Below, one piece after another: positions 55,739 to 64,000 of a DNA stretch of 64,000 bases (positions within the stretch are counted from its first letter, which is position 1; each line of letters opens with the position of its first letter). The stretch is from the NCBI RefSeq assembly GCF_017814435.1, contig NZ_JAGJCB010000001.1, positions 258,814-322,813 on the forward strand, written 5' to 3'. Source of the DNA: Mariniflexile gromovii. Lineage in GTDB: Bacteria > Bacteroidota > Bacteroidia > Flavobacteriales > Flavobacteriaceae. The position numbers and the translations under genes were made by a program. The notes beneath the pieces are model-generated. The model saw only the letters and a list, made by a program, of their open reading frames with translations, was not told the DNA's origin and searched no databases.

Positions 55739-56865
55739 AGGTTTGGGGTTTTTGAAATTGTATCTAAAATCCTGTCTAGATCTTCTCGATCTAAATTGGA
55801 TCCACTTGGTAAGCAAAGTCCTTTATCAAAAAGTTCTTCAGCTGTTCCGTCTGTAAAATGTAAGCAATCTTTAAAAATTGGTTGCATATGCATCGGTTTC
55901 CATAAAGGTCTTGACTCAATATCTTCTTCCAAAAGATTTAGTCTTATTTGTTCTCTCAGTTCGAATGAACTTGTTTTAATACAAGTAAGCCATCTGTTAG
56001 AAAATAAACCTTTTGGTTCATCTAAAAATGAGATGGAATTATATTTTGATAAATTTTCTTTGTAAAAGTTATAATTATTTCTTCTAGCATTAACCCTTTC
56101 ATCAAGCACTTCCATCTGTCCTCTGCCTATACCTGCTAAAACATTGCTCATTCTATAATTAAATCCTATTGATGAATGCTCATAATGAGGTTTATTATCT
56201 CTTGCTTGAGTAGCCAAAAAGACTGCTTTGTTTTTTAATTCTAAATTATGGGTTATAAGCGCACCTCCGCCAGATGTTGTAATTATTTTATTGCCATTAA
56301 ATGATAAAATGCCAATATCAGAAAGTGACCCACAAGCTTTGTTATTATAAGTACTACCTAAAGCTTCTGCACTATCTTCTATAACAGGTATTTCGTATTT
56401 TTTAGCTATTGCATTGATTTCATTAGCCTTGTAAGGCATACCATACAAATGAACAGCTATAATGGCTTTAGGTTTTTTATATTTTTCAATTCTGTCTCTT
56501 ATAGCAATTTCGAGTAATTCAGGAGACATATTCCATGTTTCAGATTCGCTATCAATAAAAACAGGCGTTGCTCCTTGGTAAACTATTGGGTTTGCTGAAG
56601 CTGAAAATGTAAAACTTTGGCATAATACTTCATCTCCTTTTGAAACATTTAGTATTTGTAGCGCCAAATGTATAGATGCTGTTCCTGAGCTTAGTACAGC
56701 AACTTGAGAATTATTTCCTAAATAATGTTGTATATCTTTTTCAAAACCATCAACGTTAGGTCCTAATGGAGCAATCCAATTAGTATCAAACGCTTCGTTA
56801 ACAAACTTTTGTTCAGAACCACCCATGTGAGGTGATGATAAGTATATTTTAGTTTTAGTCAACAT
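55735..56865 (-). CDS. DegT/DnrJ-type sugar aminotransferase
   Basis: The 376-residue PLP enzyme has SSPHMGGSEQKFVNEAFDT, VAVLSSGTASIHLALQILNV, IAVHLYGMPYKANEINAIA, IEDSAEALGSTYNNKACG and the PLP Lys in SFNGNKIITTSGGGAL. It adds an amino group to a 4-keto-6-deoxy sugar in the PglE/PseC manner. It overlaps the FlaA1-type dehydratase gene by 4 bases, so the two steps are co-translated. Confidence 0.93.
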   Translation of the reverse strand: MLTKTKIYLSSPHMGGSEQKFVNEAFDTNWIAPLGPNVDGFEKDIQHYLGNNSQVAVLSSGTASIHLALQILNVSKGDEVLCQSFTFSASANPIVYQGATPVFIDSESETWNMSPELLEIAIRDRIEKYKKPKAIIAVHLYGMPYKANEINAIAKKYEIPVIEDSAEALGSTYNNKACGSLSDIGILSFNGNKIITTSGGGALITHNLELKNKAVFLATQARDNKPHYEHSSIGFNYRMSNVLAGIGRGQMEVLDERVNARRNNYNFYKENLSKYNSISFLDEPKGLFSNRWLTCIKTSSFELREQIRLNLLEEDIESRPLWKPMHMQPIFKDCLHFTDGTAEELFDKGLCLPSGSNLDREDLDRILDTISKTPNL

Positions 56866-57450
56866 TTTAATTTATTTCGATTAAAAATAGCGCATAAAAC
56901 TCTGCCTTAGCGTAAACTAAGGTGTTTGAAATATCCATCTGTTTTTTTTGATTATTCCCTCTTTTGCACATAAAACAAAATTCTTTTAATTATTAGCTTA
57001 ATTATAATTGATACTAAATGTTTTTAATATTTTATCTATTTAATAGAATAAAATTGAGAGTCAAAAATATTTCATTATCATTTATACAATTAAATTTTAA
57101 TATGCTACTAATCAATTCAATTTTGTATATAACGTTGTAAATTTAGTAATTGTTTTTAATGAAAAAGACAAGTATTAAGTTAATTCGCTAAAAGAGTAAT
57201 TAAAATCGGTTAAATACCATATGTTGAATAATTCGCAGTAAAAATTTACACATTATCGATTTACATAGCATTAATTACAACAAAATAATCAAATTCACAA
57301 TAAATTCACATTTTTATTATTAATGAATTACAATATTTTATGCGATTTTGAATTTCATCGGCAAAATCATAACATTAGTATGATAGTTAATATATCTTAA
57401 CATTTTTTTTACAATATTTGTAAAGCTATTATTGATTCCAAATCTAAAAA
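56866..57450. other. 585-bp divergent promoter region of the polysaccharide locus
   Basis: This AT-rich gap lies between the minus-strand aminotransferase and plus-strand epimerase genes. A small hairpin CCTTAG-CGTAAA-CTAAGG lies at 56905-56922 in the likely 5' leader of the minus-strand operon. A near-consensus -7 box AATATTTG sits near 57412. No ORF, tRNA or long repeat was recognised. The length suggests regulatory content. Confidence 0.5.
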
Positions 57451-58449
57451 ATGACCAATCAACAACTAAAAACATTAAGCAATAAGACTGTTCTGGTTAC
57501 TGGAGGAGCTGGTTTTATAGGTTCTAATTTATGTGAAAGCTTATTAAACCATAAAATTCAAGTAGTCTGTTTAGATAATTTTTCTACGGGTAAACTACAA
57601 AATATTGAACCTTTTTTAAAAAACAACTTGTTTACATTAATAGAAGGAGACATTCGAAATCTAGAAGATTGCAAAAAGGCCTGTAACAACATAGATTATG
57701 TGTTACATGAAGCTGCATTAGGTTCTGTACCACGTTCAATAAAAGATCCTATTACAACAAATGATGTGAATGTATCAGGGTTTTTAAATATGCTAGTAGC
57801 CGCAAGAGATGCTGGAGTGAAGCGATTTGTATATGCGGCAAGTTCTTCAACCTATGGCGATCATGAAGCCCTACCTAAAGTGGAAGAAACTATTGGTAAA
57901 CCTTTATCTCCTTATGCCATTACAAAATACGTGAATGAGTTATATGCCGATATTTTCCATACTACTTATAATTTTGATACCATTGGTTTAAGGTATTTCA
58001 ACGTTTTTGGCAAACGTCAAGATCCCAATGGGGCTTACGCCGCTGTAATACCAAAATTTGTTCAACAATTTATCAGTCATGAATCGCCTGTTATCAATGG
58101 AGATGGGAGTTATTCTAGAGACTTCACATTTATTGACAATGTTGTACAAATGAATATCAATGCCTTAACTACTGAAAATAAAGAGGCTTTAAATACAGTT
58201 TATAATGTAGCCTATGGAGAAAGAACAACACTCTTAGAATTGACCAATTTGTTAAAAACCTATTTATCTGAATTTGATGAGGCTATTAAAAGTGTTGAAA
58301 TTAAACATCGTGATAACAGACAGGGCGACATCCCTCATTCTCTAGCATCTATAAATAAAGCTAAAGACTTACTAGATTACAACCCTAAATACAATATTAA
58401 GAACGGACTAAAAGAAGCGGTTTCCTGGTATTGGGAGAATTTAAAATAA
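57451..58449 (+). CDS. UDP-N-acetylglucosamine 4-epimerase-like SDR
   Basis: The 332-residue extended SDR has the NAD loop VTGGAGFIGSNLCES, HEAALGSVPRSIKDP, the catalytic AASSSTYG and YAITKYVNE Tyr-Lys pair, and NVFGKRQDPNGAYAAVIP. These are the signatures of WbpP/TviC-type C4 epimerases that interconvert UDP-GlcNAc and UDP-GalNAc (or their uronic acids). It lies 24 bases before the partner dehydrogenase. Confidence 0.9.
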   Translation: MTNQQLKTLSNKTVLVTGGAGFIGSNLCESLLNHKIQVVCLDNFSTGKLQNIEPFLKNNLFTLIEGDIRNLEDCKKACNNIDYVLHEAALGSVPRSIKDPITTNDVNVSGFLNMLVAARDAGVKRFVYAASSSTYGDHEALPKVEETIGKPLSPYAITKYVNELYADIFHTTYNFDTIGLRYFNVFGKRQDPNGAYAAVIPKFVQQFISHESPVINGDGSYSRDFTFIDNVVQMNINALTTENKEALNTVYNVAYGERTTLLELTNLLKTYLSEFDEAIKSVEIKHRDNRQGDIPHSLASINKAKDLLDYNPKYNIKNGLKEAVSWYWENLK

Positions 58450-58473
58450 CTATTATTTGCATTAAAATAGAAT

Positions 58474-59754
58474 ATGGAAGACATTAAAATTGCAGTCATA
58501 GGCTTAGGATATGTAGGATTGCCTTTAGCAAGACTTTTCGCAACAAAATACGCCGTGGTAGGTTTTGATATTAACCAAAAAAGGATAAACGAATTACAAT
58601 CAGGTAAAGATGTTACTCTAGAGGTAGAAGAAACTGTTTTACAATCGGTTTTAAAGAAAAACCCAAATAATGATTTGGGATTATACTGCTCTTCAAATCT
58701 AGAAGACATTAAAGATTGCAATTATTATATCGTTACTGTCCCTACTCCTATTGATAAAAATAATAGACCAGACTTGACACCTCTTTATAAATCGAGCGAA
58801 ACGGTCGCTAAAGTTTTAAAGAAAAATGATATTGTTATTTATGAATCCACAGTTTACCCAGGAGTAACTGAAGATGAATGCGTTCCTGTTCTTGAAAAAT
58901 TAAGTGGATTAAAGTTTAATCAAGATTTTTATGCGGGTTATTCACCTGAGCGCATCAACCCGGGTGACAAACTACATACCGTTGATAAAATCTTAAAAGT
59001 CACAGCTGGTTCAACGCCGGAAATAGGTAAAAAAGTAAATGCCTTATATGCCAGTGTTATTACGGCAGGAACACACCTTGCGCCTACCATTAAAGTAGCT
59101 GAAGCGGCGAAAGTGATTGAAAATTCGCAACGCGATATTAACATTGCTTTTGTAAACGAATTAGCTAAAATTTTTAATTTAATGAATATAGATACCCACG
59201 CTGTACTTGAAGCTGCAGGTACCAAATGGAACTTTTTACCGTTTAGACCAGGTTTAGTTGGTGGACATTGTATTGGGGTTGATCCTTATTATTTAGCACA
59301 AAAAGCACAAGAAGTTGGTTATCATCCCGAGATCATTCTTGCAGGTCGTCGTGTTAACGATAGCATGGGCCAATATGTAGCTTCGGAGGTAATCAAATTA
59401 ATGGTACATAACGACATTCATATCAAAGGGGCCAAAATTCTAAATCTCGGAATAACTTTTAAAGAAAACTGTCCAGATGTACGTAACACCAAAGCGGTTG
59501 ATGTGATAAATCAATTAAAAAGTTATGGGACTGAAGTTACCATACATGACCCATGGGCTAATCCTGATGAGGTTATGCTCGAATATGGCTTACAAACAAC
59601 AAAAAAAATACCAAATGAGAAGTTTGATGCGATTGTTTTAACTGTAGCCCATAATGAGTTTCTTGAAGAAATTTTATCTTCTTTTTTAAAAAAGGATGGT
59701 GTTTTATATGATGTTAAAGGAATTTTAAAATGCAAAGTAACTGGTAAACTATAA
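58474..59754 (+). CDS. UDP-HexNAc 6-dehydrogenase (WbpO/TviB-type)
   Basis: The 426-residue nucleotide-sugar dehydrogenase has the NAD loop AVIGLGYVGLPLARLFA, VTVPTPIDKNNRPDLTP, VYPGVTEDECVPVLE and the active-site Cys in GGHCIGVDPYYLAQKAQEVG. TviB-like members make UDP-N-acetylgalactosaminuronic acid or the glucosamine form. Its pairing with the epimerase indicates a HexNAc uronic acid in the polysaccharide. Confidence 0.92.
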   Translation: MEDIKIAVIGLGYVGLPLARLFATKYAVVGFDINQKRINELQSGKDVTLEVEETVLQSVLKKNPNNDLGLYCSSNLEDIKDCNYYIVTVPTPIDKNNRPDLTPLYKSSETVAKVLKKNDIVIYESTVYPGVTEDECVPVLEKLSGLKFNQDFYAGYSPERINPGDKLHTVDKILKVTAGSTPEIGKKVNALYASVITAGTHLAPTIKVAEAAKVIENSQRDINIAFVNELAKIFNLMNIDTHAVLEAAGTKWNFLPFRPGLVGGHCIGVDPYYLAQKAQEVGYHPEIILAGRRVNDSMGQYVASEVIKLMVHNDIHIKGAKILNLGITFKENCPDVRNTKAVDVINQLKSYGTEVTIHDPWANPDEVMLEYGLQTTKKIPNEKFDAIVLTVAHNEFLEEILSSFLKKDGVLYDVKGILKCKVTGKL

Positions 59755-59940
59755 AATAGTAAATCTGAAAATTTTCATATATTAGATTTTGTAAAATTTA
59801 TTTGGCTCATATTCTAGGTGCTGACAAAAATTTTATGCTGAGACTTCTTTAATTTTAATACTCAATATAACAAAATTTTTAAAGCATAGGAGTGAACAAA
59901 ATTTATGAGGTAATAATTATAAATATTCTAAAAAAATAAC

Positions 59941-61380
59941 ATGACGTTAAAAAAGCAAGCTCTATCAGGGGTATACTGGACTTTTATACAAGAGTCCAGT
60001 TCTCAAGTTATCTCTTTTATAGTTTCAATAATATTAGCACGTTTATTATTGCCTTCAGAGTTTGGCTTAATTGCAATGATTGGAATTTTTATGGGTATTG
60101 GACATACTTTAATTGGTAGTGGGTTAAGTCAATCATTAATCCGAACTGAAAATCCTGATGACGAAGATTATTCCACTGTATTTATTTTTAATTTAGTTGG
60201 CAGTATAGTTATATATATTTTTTTTTATTTTTTAGCTCCATTTATTGCTTCCTTTTATAATCAAGACATTTTAACTTCAATTATTAGAGTCTATTGTATA
60301 ACGTTTATTATAAACGCATTTTCTGCTATACAAATAGCTAGACTGTTAAAACAATTGGATTTTAAAACACAATTGATAGTAGCAATACCGTCATTAATAG
60401 TTAGCAGTATTACTGGTATTTCTATGGCTTATTATGGGTTTGGGGTTTGGAGTTTAGTTTGGAATACTATTGCAGGAACTTTAGTTGCAAATATTCAATT
60501 ATGGTATTCTACAAAATGGAGGCCTTCATTGTCTTTTAGTAAGAAGAAATTCAAGTATCATTTTAATTATGGATATAAATTAACAGTTTCAAGCTTATTA
60601 GACATTACCTTTTTAAATGTTTACACCATTATAATCGGACGTTTTTTTCCTTTAGCTCAGGTGGGTTATTATAATAGAGCAGAATCACTTAAACAAATAC
60701 CTGTGAGCAATATTACTAATATAATAAATAAAGTTACTTTCCCGATGTTTTCAAGTATTCAGAATGATAACATCAGATTAAAAAATGTTTATAAACAAAT
60801 TATGCAAATGGTAATATATATTATATCACCCGTTTTAATTTTTATGGGTGTTTTGGCAGAACCTTTGTTTAGATTACTTTTAACAGAAAAATGGCTTCCT
60901 GCCGTTCCTTATTTCCAAATATTATGTTTTAATGGTATACTATATCCAATACATTCTTACAATTTAAATATCTTAAAAATAAAAGGGAGAAGTGATCTTT
61001 ATTTAAAATTAGAGATCATAAAAAAAATATTAATAGTTTTAGTGGTAGGCATTACATTTCAATTTGGGATATATGGACTTCTATATGGCAGTGTTTTTTT
61101 ATCTATCTTGGCTTTTTTCATTAACACTTATTACTCTGGTAAGTTAATTAATTATAATATATGGGAACAAACTAAAGATATAACACCTACAATTTTTATA
61201 GCCTTAATTTGTGGAGGCATAATTTTTTTATTTGACTTTTATATTAAAAATCTTATTTCATATGATATATTAAGATTAATATTAGGGAGTTTGTTAGGAA
61301 GTCTCTCTTTTTTAGGAATTACCTATATGTTAAAATTTGATTCATTAAAAGAAATACTTTTATTAATTAAAAAGAAATGA
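59941..61380 (+). CDS. Wzx-like polysaccharide flippase
   Basis: The 479-residue integral membrane protein has many hydrophobic segments and the MOP-family pattern: LSGVYWTFIQESSSQVISFI near the start, LPSEFGLIAMIGIFMGIG and IIIGRFFPLAQVGYYNRAE. It probably flips undecaprenyl-linked repeat units. It follows a 186-base gap and overlaps the next gene by 4 bases. Confidence 0.93.
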   Translation: MTLKKQALSGVYWTFIQESSSQVISFIVSIILARLLLPSEFGLIAMIGIFMGIGHTLIGSGLSQSLIRTENPDDEDYSTVFIFNLVGSIVIYIFFYFLAPFIASFYNQDILTSIIRVYCITFIINAFSAIQIARLLKQLDFKTQLIVAIPSLIVSSITGISMAYYGFGVWSLVWNTIAGTLVANIQLWYSTKWRPSLSFSKKKFKYHFNYGYKLTVSSLLDITFLNVYTIIIGRFFPLAQVGYYNRAESLKQIPVSNITNIINKVTFPMFSSIQNDNIRLKNVYKQIMQMVIYIISPVLIFMGVLAEPLFRLLLTEKWLPAVPYFQILCFNGILYPIHSYNLNILKIKGRSDLYLKLEIIKKILIVLVVGITFQFGIYGLLYGSVFLSILAFFINTYYSGKLINYNIWEQTKDITPTIFIALICGGIIFLFDFYIKNLISYDILRLILGSLLGSLSFLGITYMLKFDSLKEILLLIKKK

Positions 61381-62570
61381 AATCAAACAAATTAAAAATT
61401 TTAATAGCCTCTAATGGCATTTTTTCATCAATACATGGCGGTTTAGAGCGCACTACTGTCAATTTGGTCAGGTATCTTTCTCAACAAAATAATATTGAAT
61501 GTTTTACTCTTTTTAATAAGTATGTAGATAATATTGATAATGTTGTGAATTTCTGTTTCATCATCGAAAATCATATCAAATTAAAAGAGATCATTTTAAC
61601 CAATGATATTGATGTTATTTTATTTCCAGGTGGGCCTTGGTATAGCATTATTGCTGAAGAAGCTGTTAAAGACACCAAATGCAAAATTATTTGTGCCTAT
61701 CATTCCAAACCAGGGCATGAAATTTTAGTTTTAAAAAGTGGACTAAAAAAACAAATAGAAATAGAAAAAAACGTCATTAAAAAACTTTATAAATTTTCAA
61801 AACTCTTATTTTTTCCCTTATATCGTTATTATAAGATATTAAATTTCCGTAAACAGTTTCAGTTGGGATATGATTGTTCAGACGCATTTGTTTTGCTTTC
61901 AGATAATTTTAAAAATGATTTCAAAAAATATTATAATCTTTCTGACTCAAAAAAAATCACTGCAATTGGTAACGCCCTATCATTCGATTATTTCGCTTCT
62001 AAAACTGATATAGATAAAAAAAGCAAAACCATTTTAGTTGCAGCCAGATTAGATGAATCTCATAAAAGGATTAGCCTTATAATTAAAGTTTGGAAAAGAT
62101 TATTTGAGAAAAACCAAGATTGGAACCTGATAGTTATTGGAGATGGACCAGATAGAGATTATTATAATAATCTTATAAAAAAATGGAATTTAACAAGAAT
62201 TCAACTATTAGGAATTCAAGACCCTTTAGTTTTCTATAAAGATGCTTCAATATTTTTAATGACTTCCGCTATGGAAGGATGGGGAATGACATTAACAGAA
62301 TCACTTCAAACTGGCTGTGTTGCTATTGCTATGGATACTTTTGTTACGTTACACGAAATTATAAGAAATGGAGAAACTGGATTTATTATAAAAGATATGG
62401 ATTTAAGAACTTATTCAGAAAAAGTCCAATACTTAATTGATAATGCAGAAATACGACAAAAGATGGCTCTCAATGCTGTGAAAAGTAGTTATCAATTTAA
62501 AATTGACACTGTTGGAAAAAAATGGGTGGATCTTTTTTTCTATGTAAATAAAGATTCAGATGAAAAATAA
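61377..62570 (+). CDS. GT4-type glycosyltransferase
   Basis: The 397-residue GT-B enzyme has an N-terminal [19 protein letters not shown] motif, then the C-terminal nucleotide-sugar site ([38 protein letters not shown]) and a family E-x7-E-like loop in [20 protein letters not shown]. The donor and linkage are unknown. It overlaps the flippase gene by 4 bases and the acyltransferase by 11. Confidence 0.92.
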   Translation: MKSNKLKILIASNGIFSSIHGGLERTTVNLVRYLSQQNNIECFTLFNKYVDNIDNVVNFCFIIENHIKLKEIILTNDIDVILFPGGPWYSIIAEEAVKDTKCKIICAYHSKPGHEILVLKSGLKKQIEIEKNVIKKLYKFSKLLFFPLYRYYKILNFRKQFQLGYDCSDAFVLLSDNFKNDFKKYYNLSDSKKITAIGNALSFDYFASKTDIDKKSKTILVAARLDESHKRISLIIKVWKRLFEKNQDWNLIVIGDGPDRDYYNNLIKKWNLTRIQLLGIQDPLVFYKDASIFLMTSAMEGWGMTLTESLQTGCVAIAMDTFVTLHEIIRNGETGFIIKDMDLRTYSEKVQYLIDNAEIRQKMALNAVKSSYQFKIDTVGKKWVDLFFYVNKDSDEK

Positions 62571-63207
62571 AGTAAGAATATTGTTATGGCGAATTTTAGG
62601 GTTTGACTATCAAACTTTACTTAGAAAAACTGATTATGTATTGTTAAAGGATGACAGTTACACTTCTAAGGGAAACCGTACCTATGATAATGGAGCTCGA
62701 GTTTGGAGATGGACTAACTCTTTATTAACTATCGGAAATTATTGCAGTATAGCACACAATGTTAATTTTATAATGGATGAAGGTTTTCATAATGCTTCTA
62801 AAATAACTAATTTCCCGTTAATTGACAATTTATTTAAAAACGAATTAACATTGCCGAATGGACGTTTAAAAAAGGATGTTTTAAATGAAGTTAAACAAAA
62901 ACAAGGTATTACCATTGGAAATGATGTTTGGATTGGTATGGGCGCATACATTATGCCAGGGGTAATAATAGGCAATGGTGCAACAATTGGATCAAATTCT
63001 GTTGTAACAAAAAATGTTCCAGACTATGCCATAGTTGCTGGAAGCCCTGCCAAAATAATTAAATTGAAACATGACGAAGAAATCATTAAAAAGCTTAACG
63101 AAATTGCTTGGTGGGATTGGAATGTAGATACTATAAAAGAGCGTATTGAAGATTTTAATTTATCTATTGAACACTTTGTAAATAAATACTATAATAAAAA
63201 ATGCTAA
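62560..63207 (+). CDS. CatB-type hexapeptide acyltransferase
   Basis: The 215-residue protein has left-handed beta-helix repeats ([40 protein letters not shown]) and the family's [19 protein letters not shown] and [12 protein letters not shown]. It probably acetylates a sugar of the repeat unit. The start is close-coupled to the preceding gene by an 11-bp overlap. Confidence 0.92.
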   Translation: MKNKVRILLWRILGFDYQTLLRKTDYVLLKDDSYTSKGNRTYDNGARVWRWTNSLLTIGNYCSIAHNVNFIMDEGFHNASKITNFPLIDNLFKNELTLPNGRLKKDVLNEVKQKQGITIGNDVWIGMGAYIMPGVIIGNGATIGSNSVVTKNVPDYAIVAGSPAKIIKLKHDEEIIKKLNEIAWWDWNVDTIKERIEDFNLSIEHFVNKYYNKKC

Positions 63208-64000
63208 ATATCGTATTTGTAATAGAATCTCTTCAATGTGGTGGAGCTGAAAAAAGCTTAACTACCCTTTTACAAAATTTCGATTTCACTAAGTATAAAG
63301 TTGATTTAATTCTATTTAATAAAGGTGGTGAGTTTGAAAAATTTATTCCAAAAGAAGTAAATGTAATTTACAAACCCCATTTTGGAAATACTAATTTTTT
63401 AACTAAATTACTAAAGCGTATTCAATTTTGGAATGTAAAAAAACACCAAAAGAACAAGAATTATCATGGTGCACAACTTTATTGGAAAGTTTTTGGATCA
63501 ATTATAACTGTTCACACAAAAAAATACGACGTTGCCTTAGCATATAATCAAGGTTTTTCTACTTATTATGTTGCTGAAAAAGTAACAGCCCTAAGAAAAT
63601 TTTCTTGGTTAAATACCGATTACAATAAAGCGGGGTACAATATTAATTTTGATTATAAGTATTATAGTAATTTCAATAGAATTGTCTGTGTTTCTAAAGA
63701 ATGTGAATTGTCGCTTCAAAATGAAGCTGCCATTGTTAAGAAAACTTTACCAACCACCATTATAAAAGATATTTCAGATGAATTATTAATAAGCAAAATG
63801 AGTCTTGAAAATAACGGCTTAAACAAAGAGAATAATACAATTAAATTATTAACAGTTGGCCGATTGGCTAAAGCCAAAGGATATACTTTGGCTATAGGGG
63901 CTTGTAAAATTTTAATTGATAAAGGAAAAAATATAAAATGGTATGTAATAGGTTCTGGACCAGAACTAGAAAATATCGAAAAATTAATTGTGAAGAGTGG
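63201..64000 (+). CDS. GT4-type glycosyltransferase, 3' end outside window
   Basis: The frame opens at ATG 63201 ([20 protein letters not shown]) and stays open for 266 codons to the window end. It has a GT-B N-terminus with GGAEKSL and reaches the donor site ([36 protein letters not shown]) before the cut. It overlaps the acyltransferase by 7 bases. Confidence 0.93.
   Translation, partial: MLNIVFVIESLQCGGAEKSLTTLLQNFDFTKYKVDLILFNKGGEFEKFIPKEVNVIYKPHFGNTNFLTKLLKRIQFWNVKKHQKNKNYHGAQLYWKVFGSIITVHTKKYDVALAYNQGFSTYYVAEKVTALRKFSWLNTDYNKAGYNINFDYKYYSNFNRIVCVSKECELSLQNEAAIVKKTLPTTIIKDISDELLISKMSLENNGLNKENNTIKLLTVGRLAKAKGYTLAIGACKILIDKGKNIKWYVIGSGPELENIEKLIVKS

Noticed and set aside
56866-57450. UpxY/NusG-type antiterminator leader for the capsule operon
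   Set aside because: No UpxY-like gene and no conserved leader was recognised; only a small hairpin and weak promoter boxes are visible.
1-64000. tRNA or rRNA genes
   Set aside because: No cloverleaf or rRNA-like sequence was noticed in any gap, although a covariance search was not possible here.

Overview
The window looks like a chromosomal segment of a marine-type Flavobacteriaceae (Bacteroidota). The DNA is AT-rich. Two proteins carry type IX secretion (T9SS) C-terminal sorting domains, and the T9SS regulator PorX is encoded. There are SprB repeats, an LpxC-FabZ fusion, an outer-membrane beta-barrel receptor of the TonB class and A-rich ribosome binding sites. Promoters fit the Bacteroidota -33 TTTG / -7 TAnnTTTG type. 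No tRNA, rRNA, CRISPR array, insertion sequence or prophage was seen.

Layout. 1-4.5 kb: two neighbouring secreted repeat proteins, the first cut by the window edge, sharing a 3' module and terminator. 4.5-7.8 kb: an Hsp20-like chaperone, a gap with a possible small minus-strand gene, and a large uncharacterised Trp/Cys-rich protein. 8-13 kb: leucine operon leuC-leuD-leuA-leuB (minus strand). 13-18.5 kb: housekeeping and conserved unknown genes (hotdog thioesterase, DUF72, a GreA-like protein, DUF2461, DUF1328, a TruA paralogue). 18.5-26.6 kb: complete histidine operon hisG-D-C-B-H-A-F-IE (minus strand), with a leader peptide carrying four consecutive His codons and an attenuator in front. A frameshifted four-helix-bundle gene lies between hisH and hisA. 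26.7-31.1 kb: SPFH protein, VWA membrane protein, FabG and a lipoprotein. 31.2-37.2 kb: envelope block lpxD - lpxC/fabZ - lpxA - efp - lpxD paralogue - sucD, with a good promoter. 37.3-45.7 kb: HD hydrolase, porX, tsaE, a small secreted peptide, a membrane protein, an outer-membrane receptor, alanine dehydrogenase and a DUF4258 protein. 45.7-64 kb: surface polysaccharide genes interrupted by proline dehydrogenase and aroB. These comprise a sugar transferase, two CapD/FlaA1-type enzymes, a CpsB phosphatase, Wzc kinase, Wza exporter, a DegT aminotransferase, UDP-HexNAc 4-epimerase and 6-dehydrogenase, a flippase, two glycosyltransferases and an acyltransferase; the last gene runs off the window.

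How the genes work together. The two amino-acid operons are complete for their specific branches. The lpx block makes the acyl-glucosamine part of lipid A. The polysaccharide genes cover precursor synthesis (a GalNAcA-type uronic acid and probably an amino-dideoxy sugar), priming, flipping, chain modification, export and phosphorylation control.

The most notable features are the his attenuator with mutually exclusive hairpins; the many different palindromic elements in the gaps of the his and leu operons, one of which supplies the HisC C-terminus and others false upstream starts; the frameshifted 23S-IVS-type gene inside the his operon; and the uncharacterised 765-residue protein. Many minus-strand ORFs extend upstream through palindromes, so several starts were moved to internal Met codons.
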